From Candidatus Poribacteria bacterium (lineage in GTDB: Bacteria > Poribacteria > WGA-4E > GCA-2687025), in assembly GCA_028818695.1 (NCBI GenBank), contig JAPPNK010000020.1, positions 33,772-97,771 of the forward strand: DNA of 64,000 nucleotides, in the 5' to 3' direction. Position numbers and translations under genes: made by a program. The notes under the pieces are model-generated. The model saw only the letters and a program-made list of their open reading frames with translations. It searched no databases and was not told the DNA's origin. The number at the start of each line of letters is the position of its first letter. Position 1 is the first letter of the stretch. Positions 56,789 to 64,000 of this stretch are shown here, piece after piece.

Positions 56789-57747
56789 TGCTCTACCTCG
56801 CCTTTCGCCGCCCCGTTCATGCCGCTCTTCATTAAAACGTCGTCTCCCCAAATTCGTTGCCTTAAATCGATATAGATGATCGCATTTCCGACCGAGACGC
56901 CGCTAAAGAGATACGAAACGGACGCCCATAAGGTCAAGACCAATACGGAGGCGCCGATCCATACCCCGATCTGAAGCGGCAGTTCAAGCGGAGTCTGCGG
57001 AGCTGACAACGAGAAAAAGCTGCCAAACAACGCGACGGACGCCTTTGCGACATCGTCCAGTTCGGGGCTGCCGAGCGAGGCAACCAGCGTCAACAAAACC
57101 AGTCCCGCAAACGCCGCCCCCGCAAACACAGCCGCCGACAACGCCGACATGAGCAGCGTTGCCGCCTCATAAAAAAGAACGCGCCATCCCTGCGACCAAG
57201 CAATCGATGTCAGCTGGTAGGAGGTTTCTATGCCGCTTTCCCCGCTAACGCCGGCGGCGGCAGGCAGCAACAACAACCCGACCGCCCAGATGAACAGCGA
57301 GAAAGCAAGCAGCAAGCCGACAAACAGCCCCGGTATGAGCAGCAGCGCTCCCAACCCTATCCACCAGCTGCCGAGAAGTTTGCCCAGCGCTCCGCCGAGA
57401 TACGCCAATCCAAGAAGCGCCGCCGGTATGAGCGTCAACACGGCGAGCGGCGCCAGCGCGGCTTTGAGCGTCGACCAAGGCGCCGGTTTTGCCTCCGCAA
57501 AAAAATCGCCCTCCAGCTGAAGGATCGTCAAGCGCGCCGAGGCGGCGGAACCTGGAATCGCCGCCAGAGCGGCCGCGGCGCATACAAGCGCGGTCTTCGC
57601 CGGCGTGAACGGCTCCCAGAACTGCGCAACCGCCCATATAAACGCGACAGCCGCCAACGCCCCCGGCGCATGCAGCGCCATCTTCCGGTCCGAGAACGCC
57701 CATCTAGGGATATTGAGCAGGTCAAGCGCGCCGCCTCGCAGGCTCAT
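56782..57747 (-). CDS. Multi-pass membrane protein of unknown function
   Basis: A 321-residue protein rich in Ala, Leu and Gly with about six membrane helices. No family is recognised; its loose outline resembles Yip1/DUF-type inner-membrane proteins. AAGGTGG precedes the ATG. It lies between dapA and secA in a tight run. Confidence 0.7.
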   Translation of the reverse strand: MSLRGGALDLLNIPRWAFSDRKMALHAPGALAAVAFIWAVAQFWEPFTPAKTALVCAAAALAAIPGSAASARLTILQLEGDFFAEAKPAPWSTLKAALAPLAVLTLIPAALLGLAYLGGALGKLLGSWWIGLGALLLIPGLFVGLLLAFSLFIWAVGLLLLPAAAGVSGESGIETSYQLTSIAWSQGWRVLFYEAATLLMSALSAAVFAGAAFAGLVLLTLVASLGSPELDDVAKASVALFGSFFSLSAPQTPLELPLQIGVWIGASVLVLTLWASVSYLFSGVSVGNAIIYIDLRQRIWGDDVLMKSGMNGAAKGEVEQC

Positions 57748-57759
57748 GCGTCCACCTTT

Positions 57760-58638
57760 TTAAAGCAGCCCCGCCGACGCGAGGGTCTCCCGCAGAGCCG
57801 CTTCGTTGGCTGGCGACATTTCGCAAAGCGGCAGCCGCAATACTCCGTTTAGCATTCCCATCATTTTGAGCGCCGCTTTGGCAGGGATCGGATTCGTTTC
57901 GATGAACAGGTCTCTCGCCAGCGGGTAAAGTTCATAATGCAGCTTTTGCGCTTCGCTGAGGGAGCCTTCCAACGCGGCTGCGCACATTCGCGCCGTCTCC
58001 GCCGGCGCGACATTGGCGACGACCGAAATGACGCCGCTCGCGCCGACGCAGATCATCGGAAAGGAGACGCTGTCTTCGCCGCTCAAGACGACAAACGCTT
58101 CGTTTTTCGCCGCCAAGACCGTCTCGCTTGTCCGCGCCAGGCTTCCCGTCGCCTCCTTGACGCCGGCAATGTTCTCATGCTCCGCCAGGCGCGCGATGGT
58201 TTCCGGCAGCAGGTCGGCGCCGGTGCGCCCTGGGACATTATACATGACGACAGGAATGTCGGCAGAATCGGCGACGGCGAGAAAGTGTCGGCGCATGCCT
58301 TCCTGCGTCGGCTTGTTGTAGTAGGGCGTGATGACAAGCGCGCCGTCCGCGCCGACCGACTTCGCATGCCGCGTGAGCCGAATCGCTTCCTCCGTCGAGT
58401 TGGAGCCTGAACCGGCGATGACCGGTATTCGGCCGTTCACCGCTTCAACCGTCTCGGCGACGACCCTGTCATGCTCATCGTGCGACAATGTCGGCGATTC
58501 GCCTGTTGTGCCGCATGGGACGATCCCGTCTGTTCCATGTTCGATATGGAATTCAATCAGTTCGCGCAATTTCGGTAGGTCTAAAGCGCCGTCTTCCGTG
58601 AACGGCGTGACCAAAGCGACGAACGATCCGCGAAACAT
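57760..58638 (-). CDS. dapA: 4-hydroxy-tetrahydrodipicolinate synthase
   Basis: A 292-residue DapA for lysine/diaminopimelate synthesis, condensing pyruvate and aspartate semialdehyde. GTTGESPTLS, TPYYNKPTQEG (Tyr) and GVKEATGS (Schiff-base Lys) are standard. The ATG at 58638 is preceded by GGAGGGG. It is first in the run through secA to the HEAT lipoprotein. Confidence 0.97.
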   Translation of the reverse strand: MFRGSFVALVTPFTEDGALDLPKLRELIEFHIEHGTDGIVPCGTTGESPTLSHDEHDRVVAETVEAVNGRIPVIAGSGSNSTEEAIRLTRHAKSVGADGALVITPYYNKPTQEGMRRHFLAVADSADIPVVMYNVPGRTGADLLPETIARLAEHENIAGVKEATGSLARTSETVLAAKNEAFVVLSGEDSVSFPMICVGASGVISVVANVAPAETARMCAAALEGSLSEAQKLHYELYPLARDLFIETNPIPAKAALKMMGMLNGVLRLPLCEMSPANEAALRETLASAGLL

Positions 58639-58672
58639 CGTTATTCCCCTCCGTTTATTCGGCAACGCTTTA

Positions 58673-58701
58673 AGAATAGCAAATAAATGTTGGAAACGCA
58701 A
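58673..58701 (-). promoter_or_regulatory. Promoter of the dapA-secA-lepA run
   Basis: TTGCGT (58696-58701), 17 bases, then TATTCT (58673-58678) on the minus strand, giving a leader of about 28 bases before dapA. Confidence 0.6.
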
Positions 58702-58790
58702 GCGCAGTCGTTAGCCGGCAGTACCTGAAGGCGGCGGCGCTGCGCTGGAGCCGAATTTAGACCGCCTCAAGTTTCTCCTCCAACCCCGAT

Positions 58791-58958
58791 CTGACCTCAT
58801 GCTGAAAGTTGGGACAATTGAACGACCAAAGCCTTTATTCATGGGAAAAAGGCGTCGTCAACCAGGCCGTCATTCCCGCGCAAGCGGGAATCTAGAGGCG
58901 CCGCAGAAGACGTCTGCGTTCGCATGCCGACATGTCCCAAATTAAGATGTAAGGTCAG
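58791..58958 (+). repeat. Fullest copy of a MITE-like repeat
   Basis: This 168-base element has imperfect terminal inverted repeats. CTGACCT and GTTGGGACA (58791-58816) face TGTCCCAAAT and AGGTCAG (58933-58958); 18 of 26 positions pair. Inside, ATTCCCGC-GCAA-GCGGGAAT (58872-58891) is a perfect hairpin. No protein is coded. It takes up much of a 363-base gap. Confidence 0.65.
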
Positions 58959-58965
58959 CGATAGG

Positions 58966-58994
58966 TTGACTCAGGCGCCGTTTCTGCGTATGCT
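58966..58994 (+). promoter_or_regulatory. Promoter of the thioesterase gene, leaderless
   Basis: TTGACT (58966-58971), 17 bases, then TATGCT (58989-58994). The expected transcription start, seven bases on, coincides with the ATG at 59002, and no ribosome site precedes it. Confidence 0.6.
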
Positions 58995-59001
58995 TCGCCT
59001 T

Positions 59002-59418
59002 ATGGAAGCTTCCGCCTCTCAGCATCGCTTCGTCTGCCCTCTGACGGTCCGAACCTACGAGCTGGACGGCTTTAGGCATGTGAACAACGCTGTCTTTGTG
59101 CAGTATCTGGAGGCGGCGCGCGGCGAGATGATCATTTCCGCCGGGCTGGAGTACGCCGACTTTCACCGCTGGGAGGCTTATCCGGTTGTCGCGCGTTTGG
59201 AAGCGGAGTATTTCTGCCCCGCCCATGCCGACGACAACCTTGAGATCGAGTGCCGCGTCGTTGAAACGAAACGAACCCGCTTCACCGTTCAGTACCGCAT
59301 TCGGCGGATCAAAGACGACGCCCTGATTCTCCGCGCCTCAACCGTCCATGCCTTTGTCCGTCCGGACGGCAAGCCTGTGCGCGTTCCCGCCCCGTTTCGC
59401 GCCGCTTTCGGCTTTTAA
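59002..59418 (+). CDS. Acyl-CoA thioesterase (hotdog fold, YbgC/FadM-like)
   Basis: A 138-residue hotdog thioesterase with VRTYELDGFRHVNNAVFVQYLEAARGEM, in which the Asp and HVNN region forms the active site. It hydrolyses acyl-CoA or acyl-ACP of unknown chain length. The ATG at 59002 is chosen because the promoter's -10 box covers the earlier ATG. Its stop overlaps that of the prepilin peptidase gene on the other strand. Confidence 0.9.
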   Translation: MEASASQHRFVCPLTVRTYELDGFRHVNNAVFVQYLEAARGEMIISAGLEYADFHRWEAYPVVARLEAEYFCPAHADDNLEIECRVVETKRTRFTVQYRIRRIKDDALILRASTVHAFVRPDGKPVRVPAPFRAAFGF

Positions 59419-60194
59419 CCGCGCCACAACGAAAAATACCATTCTAGAAGATGACCGCCCCATCGCCCGCTTACCCAAGCCGCTATGCCCAAAAAAACGC
59501 CGTACGGGATCTGTTGACGCCCTCTCAACCGCACAACCGCCAAACCGACGACGCTGCCGATCACGGCGCTGAGCGAAATCGTCAGCAGAACAAGGCTCCA
59601 GCTCCCCAAAAACAGACCGATCATTCCAATCAGTTTGACGTCGCCGAACCCCATCGCTTCCCGTCGATACGCCAGGTTGGCGAGCGTCCGAATCAACCAA
59701 AGCGAACTGAAGCCGACAGCGCCCGCCGCCCCCGCATCGACAAGCGGCATCCATGCGCCCGCCAGCGTCGATTCCGCCGCCGCGAAGGTCAACGCCAGCG
59801 CCGCCCCTGTTCCCGTTAAAACGTCCGGCAAACGCTCCGTTCGCCAGTCGATGACGCCCAGCGCGAGCAGCAGCGCTCCAAACAGCGCCGTCCGCGCGCC
59901 GTCCAGCGTCGGACCGTCCTCCCATGCCGCCCATGCAAACAGCGCCGCCGCCGTCAGCTCAACAAGCGGATACCGCAGCGGGATGCGGGCGGAACAGTCG
60001 GCGCACCTGCCGCGCAGAAGCAGATAACTGAAAAGCGGGATGTTATGGACGGCGCGCACCGGCTCTCCGCAGGACGGGCAGTAAGAACGCGGAGGATTCC
60101 ATGGCGTCTGCCCAAGCGGGATTCGGTGAATGCATACGTTTAAAAAGCTGCCGGCGCACAACCCGATCAGCCCGCTAAGGATCGTCAGGGTCAT
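59415..60194 (-). CDS. Prepilin peptidase (A24 family, PilD-like)
   Basis: A 259-residue membrane aspartic protease. The N-terminal methylase-like part has GSFLNVCIHRIP and two CxxC pairs (CPSC, CADC); active Asp residues are in VIDWRTERLPD and GFGDVKLIG. It should cleave type IV pilin-like leaders and N-methylate them. It overlaps the GspG-like gene by 20 bases. No pilus assembly genes are nearby. Confidence 0.92.
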   Translation of the reverse strand: MTLTILSGLIGLCAGSFLNVCIHRIPLGQTPWNPPRSYCPSCGEPVRAVHNIPLFSYLLLRGRCADCSARIPLRYPLVELTAAALFAWAAWEDGPTLDGARTALFGALLLALGVIDWRTERLPDVLTGTGAALALTFAAAESTLAGAWMPLVDAGAAGAVGFSSLWLIRTLANLAYRREAMGFGDVKLIGMIGLFLGSWSLVLLTISLSAVIGSVVGLAVVRLRGRQQIPYGVFLGIAAWVSGRWGGHLLEWYFSLWRG

Positions 60195-60591
60195 ACGGGG
60201 GCCACCAGTCGGGGTTTTCGCGGATAGGGGCGGACAGCTCTGCCTCGGCTCCGAGGCGATATTTGTCGGGCGCGCTGTCGTTTTCAGGAGCGATGCCAAC
60301 CAGCCCGCGCGCGTTGTCAAAAATGAACTGCCCGCCCCATGGCGTCTCAAGCATATTGGGCGAGTCGAGATACGGCCCGCGCCAGCCCTCCGCGCCTGGA
60401 TCATTCAGCAGATGATTCGGATCCATGCATTGCCGCCCTGTTTGACGCGCGAACCGCGCCGCGGCGTCCGAGATCGTTTCCAGGCGCGTTGCCGCCGCGT
60501 TCACCTTTCGGCTGTCCATATAAACCGGTATCGTGAACGCCCCCGCCAAGACCGCCGCAACAGCCAATACAGCCGCCTTCAAGATTCGCAT
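60175..60591 (-). CDS. GspG-like protein without a type IV pilin leader
   Basis: A 138-residue protein whose C-terminal half follows the major pseudopilin GspG fold (GWRGPYLDSPNMLETPWGGQF). The N-terminus has a hydrophobic helix but lacks the Gly-Phe-Thr-Leu-Ile-Glu processing site, so it is probably inserted or cleaved differently. The ATG at 60591 has GGAG upstream and overlaps the previous gene by 13 bases. Confidence 0.75.
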   Translation of the reverse strand: MRILKAAVLAVAAVLAGAFTIPVYMDSRKVNAAATRLETISDAAARFARQTGRQCMDPNHLLNDPGAEGWRGPYLDSPNMLETPWGGQFIFDNARGLVGIAPENDSAPDKYRLGAEAELSAPIRENPDWWPPYDPDDP

Positions 60592-61166
60592 TCGTCCAAT
60601 TTCTCCTTCCACGCGCGCAGAATGTTCAACGCTCCGTCAACATCGCCCTTCCGCAGACGCTCTAGAGCCGCTTCGTCCGCCTGTCCGCGCGCCTCGCCCA
60701 TCAAAGCTGCCAGCTCCTCATATTCATGCCCGTACCGTTCTTCAAGTTCCTCCCGCATCTGCTTCGCCAACGCTGGGCTAAGTCCGCCCGTCGAGACGGC
60801 GACCGTCAACGCCCCGCGCTGAACCGCCCCCGGCGTATGGAACGTCGCGTCGTCAAGCGCATGGGCGCTGTTGACCCAGATCCCCAAGCGCCGAGCGCAG
60901 CGCGCCATCGATTCGTTCACAGCGCGCGAATCGGTCAACGCGAACGCAAGCCGGAAACCGTCCAGATCGCTCGGCTCAAACGCGCGCCGCAGCCATCGAA
61001 ACGCGCCGGACGCCTCCAGCTTCGTCAGCCCCTCGTTCAGCGTCGGGCTAACGACGGTCGCCTTCGCGCCGCATGCCAACAGACGCCGTATCTTCCGCTC
61101 CGCCACCTTCCCGCCGCCGGCGACCAGGGCCGCCTCCCCCCGCAGTTTTACAAAAATAGGATACAT
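60579..61166 (-). CDS. Precorrin-2 dehydrogenase / siroheme synthase N-terminal-type protein
   Basis: A 195-residue NAD-dependent enzyme of the CysG-N/Met8/SirC group. LRGEAALVAGGGKVAERKIRRLLACGAK is the Rossmann loop; later NSAHALDDATFHTPG and VAVSTGGLSPALAKQMRE are typical. It oxidises precorrin-2 to sirohydrochlorin. The methyltransferase half of CysG is not here. ATG 61166 or TTG 61169. Confidence 0.9.
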   Translation of the reverse strand: MYPIFVKLRGEAALVAGGGKVAERKIRRLLACGAKATVVSPTLNEGLTKLEASGAFRWLRRAFEPSDLDGFRLAFALTDSRAVNESMARCARRLGIWVNSAHALDDATFHTPGAVQRGALTVAVSTGGLSPALAKQMREELEERYGHEYEELAALMGEARGQADEAALERLRKGDVDGALNILRAWKEKLDECES

Positions 61167-61184
61167 CAAAACGGACGCCTCCCT

Positions 61185-61312
61185 CTGACCTTGTCCTTAA
61201 GTTGGACATCCTCAAGAGCCTAATTTCGCTGGTAGCCTCTACAGGCGACGATATACGAAAATCCTGTTCAAATCGGGCAGATCGTCATTCCCTCGAAAGC
61301 GGGAATCCAGAG
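61185..61312 (+). repeat. Variant copy of the MITE-like repeat
   Basis: It opens with CTGACC at 61185 and CTTAAGTTGGACAT, like the ends of the other copies, and contains the hairpin core at 61284-61312, which matches 26 of 29 bases of the copy at 58869-58897. The right end is lost. It fills the gap before the CobW gene. Confidence 0.55.
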
Positions 61313-61397
61313 TTCTCCCAGACAGCCTTCGCATTCTAAAACGGCTCTTTAAAATCAAAATCATCGCCTATTAGAGACTGCCACTTCGCTCCTTCGG

Positions 61398-61426
61398 TTG
61401 ACATGCCGTTCAAAAAAGCGCACCAT
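61398..61426 (+). promoter_or_regulatory. Possible promoter of the CobW-like gene
   Basis: A perfect TTGACA (61398-61403) is followed after 17 bases by CACCAT (61421-61426). The -10 match is weak; no Zur-like palindrome was seen. Confidence 0.4.
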
Positions 61427-61454
61427 GTCTCCAACGACCTATTGTAGAGAGCGA

Positions 61455-62477
61455 ATGATGAACGCGCAACAGACATCTCCCATACCGATCACAATCCTAT
61501 GCGGATTCCTCGGCAGCGGCAAAACGACTCTCCTGAACCGCATACTCAGCGAAAACAGGGACTTAAAAACGGCCGTCATCGTGAACGAATTCGGCGAAAT
61601 CGGCATCGACAATCAGCTCATCGAAAGCGTGGATGAGCTGAACGGCGTCGTAGAACTCAACAACGGCTGCATCTGCTGCACCATCAACGCCGATCTGCTA
61701 GAGACCGTTCATAACCTGCTTGAAACGAGAGACGGGCAGATCGATTATATTCTCATCGAAACGACCGGGCTTGCGGATCCGCAGCCCGTTGCGCAGACGC
61801 TCTGGGTTCCAGAAATCGTCGAAAAGGCGTTCATCGATTCCATCGTTACGATGGTGGACGCGGTGAATCTGCCGCAGGCGATGGAAGAGACGCGGATCGC
61901 CGAAGCGCAGATCGCCTTCGCCGACTTTATCGTTCTCAACAAGGTCGGCGCGGCGAAGACGAAATCTGTTCAGCGCATCGAAAAACAGATTCTCGCTCTG
62001 AACCCGTATGCGCGCATCCTGAAGACGAACTACGCCGACATCGACCTGAATCTGATTTTGGACGTCGGCGTCTTTCAGTTGGACGAACCGACCGGCGAAG
62101 ACGCGCATGAACATGATCATGAGCATGACCACAACCATGATCATGACCATGAACACGAACATGAGCATGACAGCGCGGAAAAAGGGTATGCGTCCGCCTC
62201 GTTTGCGTTGGATCGTCCAATGAAGGCGCAGGCGTTTAAATCCTTTTTAGAGCAGATGCCGCGAACTATTTTCAGGGCGAAGGGCGTACTCTGGTTTTTG
62301 GGAGAGGATCGGCGCGCGCATTTCAACCAGGTCGGCAGCAGCGTTATGATGGAATGGGGAGCAAAATGGGGAGAGACTGCGCAGAGCCAAATCGTGTTCA
62401 TTGGGCAAAAATTTGACGAGGACGCGCTTCGCAAAAGCCTAGAGAGCTGCCTTGTCGATCCGCCGGCGCCGCGCTAG
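61455..62477 (+). CDS. CobW/COG0523 GTPase, metal chaperone
   Basis: A 340-residue G3E GTPase: Walker A GFLGSGKTT (about 16-24), NNGCICCTI (CxCC metal site), and later NKVGAA. A His/Asp/Glu-rich stretch (about 216-240, mostly alternating His) suggests storage or delivery of zinc or another metal. Members of this family insert zinc, cobalt or nickel into client enzymes. The start at 61455 follows GAGAG. Its end overlaps the epimerase gene on the other strand. Confidence 0.92.
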   Translation: MMNAQQTSPIPITILCGFLGSGKTTLLNRILSENRDLKTAVIVNEFGEIGIDNQLIESVDELNGVVELNNGCICCTINADLLETVHNLLETRDGQIDYILIETTGLADPQPVAQTLWVPEIVEKAFIDSIVTMVDAVNLPQAMEETRIAEAQIAFADFIVLNKVGAAKTKSVQRIEKQILALNPYARILKTNYADIDLNLILDVGVFQLDEPTGEDAHEHDHEHDHNHDHDHEHEHEHDSAEKGYASASFALDRPMKAQAFKSFLEQMPRTIFRAKGVLWFLGEDRRAHFNQVGSSVMMEWGAKWGETAQSQIVFIGQKFDEDALRKSLESCLVDPPAPR

Positions 62478-63475
62478 ATTTGACGGCGGCGCAGGCCGTT
62501 CCCCGGTCGGTTTGTCAAGATCAGCCGCCCGTTCTTCATCAGCATCGGCTCAAAAGGGTCGTTGTCGATCAACAGATGCCCGTCCAGGTCCGCATGGTCG
62601 GCAAGCGGAGCGATATGCGCCATTGCGGCAACGCCCGCCGAACTCTCAATCATGCATCCCGTCATGACGCGCATTCCGTATGAGCGCGCCAATCGAGCCG
62701 CCGTCAAGACCTCCGTTGGACCGCCGCACTTCGACAGCTTGAGATTCACCCCGTCCACAGCGCCGGCAAGGGTCGGTATCTCCTTGGCGGAACGGCAGCT
62801 CTCATCGGCGAAGATGGGCAGCGGCGACCGCTCCCGCACATACCGCAGCCCGTCGATATCGTCCGCGCGGACAGGCTGCTCAACCAGCTCAACGCCCAAA
62901 TCTGCCAGCGCGGCGCACAACTCGACCGCCTCTTCCCGCGTCCATCCCCCGTTTGCATCGACCCGCATCGGCTTCTTCGACGCTCCCCGCAGCGCGCGTA
63001 TCACGTCCAGATCGTTCTTCCCGCCCAGCTTCACCTTCAAGACCGCGTATTCCGCCGCCGCTTCCGCTTTTTCGAGCATGCGGGCGCGGTCGTCCAGCCC
63101 GATGGTGAACGAGGTGGGCGGCATTTCGCTCGGATCGGCGCCCCATAGTTTCCATAGAGGCGCGCCGAGAGAGCGTCCGAGGCCGTCCCAGAGAGCCGTT
63201 TCGAGAGCGCATCGGGCGGGTCTTCCGCCTTTGAAACGGCGCATGACAGACTCGATGGGCGCGTCGTCGGGCAAGCTTTCCAGCTCGGCGCGGCAGCGTT
63301 CAAGATCGTTGACAACGCCCTTAATCGATTCCCCGTAATAGGACCGAGGAGCCGCCTCGCCGACGCCTCCGCCCGCCCGTACCAGAACCGTTTGGCGCGT
63401 GAGGTCCGCGTCGGTTGATGCAATCTTGAACGGATCCCGCAGACGCAGCTCCGCGACCTCCCATTCCAACTTCAT
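62474..63475 (-). CDS. Dipeptide epimerase / DgcA-like enolase superfamily enzyme
   Basis: A 333-residue mandelate-racemase-type enzyme. KVKLGG (KxK with catalytic Lys), VDANGG, VEQPV, ADESC and LSKCGG supply the Lys and metal-binding acidic residues. L-Ala-D/L-Glu epimerases and DgcA (N-acetyl-D-glutamate racemase) belong here. The adjoining DUF1611 gene, with an ATGA overlap, favours the DgcA-type role; this is inferred. Confidence 0.88.
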   Translation of the reverse strand: MKLEWEVAELRLRDPFKIASTDADLTRQTVLVRAGGGVGEAAPRSYYGESIKGVVNDLERCRAELESLPDDAPIESVMRRFKGGRPARCALETALWDGLGRSLGAPLWKLWGADPSEMPPTSFTIGLDDRARMLEKAEAAAEYAVLKVKLGGKNDLDVIRALRGASKKPMRVDANGGWTREEAVELCAALADLGVELVEQPVRADDIDGLRYVRERSPLPIFADESCRSAKEIPTLAGAVDGVNLKLSKCGGPTEVLTAARLARSYGMRVMTGCMIESSAGVAAMAHIAPLADHADLDGHLLIDNDPFEPMLMKNGRLILTNRPGNGLRRRQI

Positions 63476-64000
63476 GGCAGCGTCTCTTGTAAAGCGTCCA
63501 GCAGTTTGTCGGCGCCGAACCGTATCGGGTCGGAGGCGGGGAGGCCTGTTTGCCGCTCCGCGTCTTCAACCGCCGCGCGCGCCTCCTCGTCGGACAGATC
63601 GAACGTATTGAGCGCAACCGCCGCCACAGGCGCGGGAGCCAGCCACCCTGCCGCCGTTTCGTAGAGGCGGACAAGTTCGTTGAGCGGCGGGATCGGCAAA
63701 TCGAACCGCGCGAGGAAACGGCGCGAAGGCTGATGGCAGAGAACCATCGCGTTCGGCGCGGCTCCATGCAGCAGGCCGAGCGTCACGCCGGAATAGGACG
63801 GATGCGTCAAAGAACCTTGCCCCTCCACAAAAAGCCAGTCCGGTTGAACCGCCTCAAACCGCTCAAGCAGGATCTGCTCCGCCGCGCCGGAGATAAAGTC
63901 GGCGACGACCGCGTCCACGGCGATGCCGGCGCCGCTCAACATGATTCCGATCTGCCCCGTTGCGCAGAAGGCTGGTTTCCATTCGCGCTGGGCGGCGGCG
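63472..64000 (-). CDS. DUF1611 (DgcN-like) protein, partial
   Basis: The C-terminal ~175 residues of a DUF1611 protein; the start lies beyond the window. FCATGQIGIMLSGAGIAVDAVV is the P-loop-like domain opening, followed by FVEGQGSLTHPSYSGVTLGLLHGAAP. DgcN of this family acetylates D-glutamate, working with DgcA. The stop overlaps the epimerase start as ATGA. Confidence 0.85.
   Translation of the reverse strand, partial: AAAQREWKPAFCATGQIGIMLSGAGIAVDAVVADFISGAAEQILLERFEAVQPDWLFVEGQGSLTHPSYSGVTLGLLHGAAPNAMVLCHQPSRRFLARFDLPIPPLNELVRLYETAAGWLAPAPVAAVALNTFDLSDEEARAAVEDAERQTGLPASDPIRFGADKLLDALQETLP

Noticed and set aside
58872-58891. Intrinsic terminator at the GCAA-capped hairpin
   Set aside because: No T run follows, and the hairpin recurs in related gap sequences, so it belongs to the dispersed repeat.
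1-64000. CRISPR array, insertion sequence or prophage
   Set aside because: No regularly spaced direct repeats, transposase, integrase or phage structural genes were seen.

Overview
This 64 kb window is bacterial chromosome of fairly high GC. It carries single-copy core genes (leuCD, tgt, tig-clpP-clpX, rlmN, hemW, lepB, lepA, secA, dapA), tRNA-Glu and tRNA-Leu, and a dense accessory set of DNA methyltransferases, nucleases and SIR2-type proteins. Two secreted LamG proteins share a C-terminal tail, and there are a phytanoyl-CoA dioxygenase-like enzyme, a Gfo/Idh oxidoreductase and a GH43-like propeller protein. I infer a Candidatus Poribacteria-like or related environmental bacterium; the sequence alone does not prove this. 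No rRNA, CRISPR array, insertion sequence or complete prophage was seen.

Layout: 1-12 kb is one long minus-strand run. It holds a DUF4212/sodium-solute symporter pair, a lipoprotein M48 protease, a second ClpX-like ATPase without a zinc finger, a two-domain alpha/beta hydrolase, an AlgJ/AlgX-type SGNH protein, a single-chain type ISP-like restriction-modification enzyme and a Fic protein. 12-22 kb has an orphan methyltransferase, a GH43-like protein, two LamG proteins, an M42 peptidase, tRNA-Glu, leuCD, tgt and plsC. 22-26.7 kb has a large P-type ATPase homologue whose catalytic motifs are eroded, translationally coupled to a secreted serine hydrolase.

26.7-40.7 kb is a defence island interleaved with metabolic genes: (i) a methyltransferase-HNH fusion followed by a SIR2 protein; (ii) a recognisable EcoRV-type restriction-modification pair behind a triheme membrane cytochrome and a PhyH enzyme; (iii) an AAA/DUF4143 ATPase; (iv) a methyltransferase-Mrr-like nuclease fusion followed by an AT-rich SIR2-like gene split by a -1 frameshift exactly at a run of seven A. 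The same plan, a one-protein methylase-nuclease followed by a SIR2 gene, thus occurs twice with different nuclease and SIR2 types. It is the best candidate here for an undescribed system.

40.8-64 kb is mostly housekeeping: a matrixin-TPR protein, tRNA-Leu, tig-clpP-clpX, and a long minus-strand run from dapA through secA, a glycosyltransferase, lepA, lepB, hemW and rlmN to a HEAT-repeat lipoprotein. It ends with a thioesterase that appears leaderless, a prepilin peptidase with a GspG-like protein, a siroheme-type dehydrogenase, a CobW GTPase and a DgcA/DgcN-like pair cut by the window edge. A MITE-like repeat family lies in several intergenic gaps. Several promoters with TTGnnn, 17 or 18 bases, then a TAnnnT-like box could be read directly and helped to fix gene starts.
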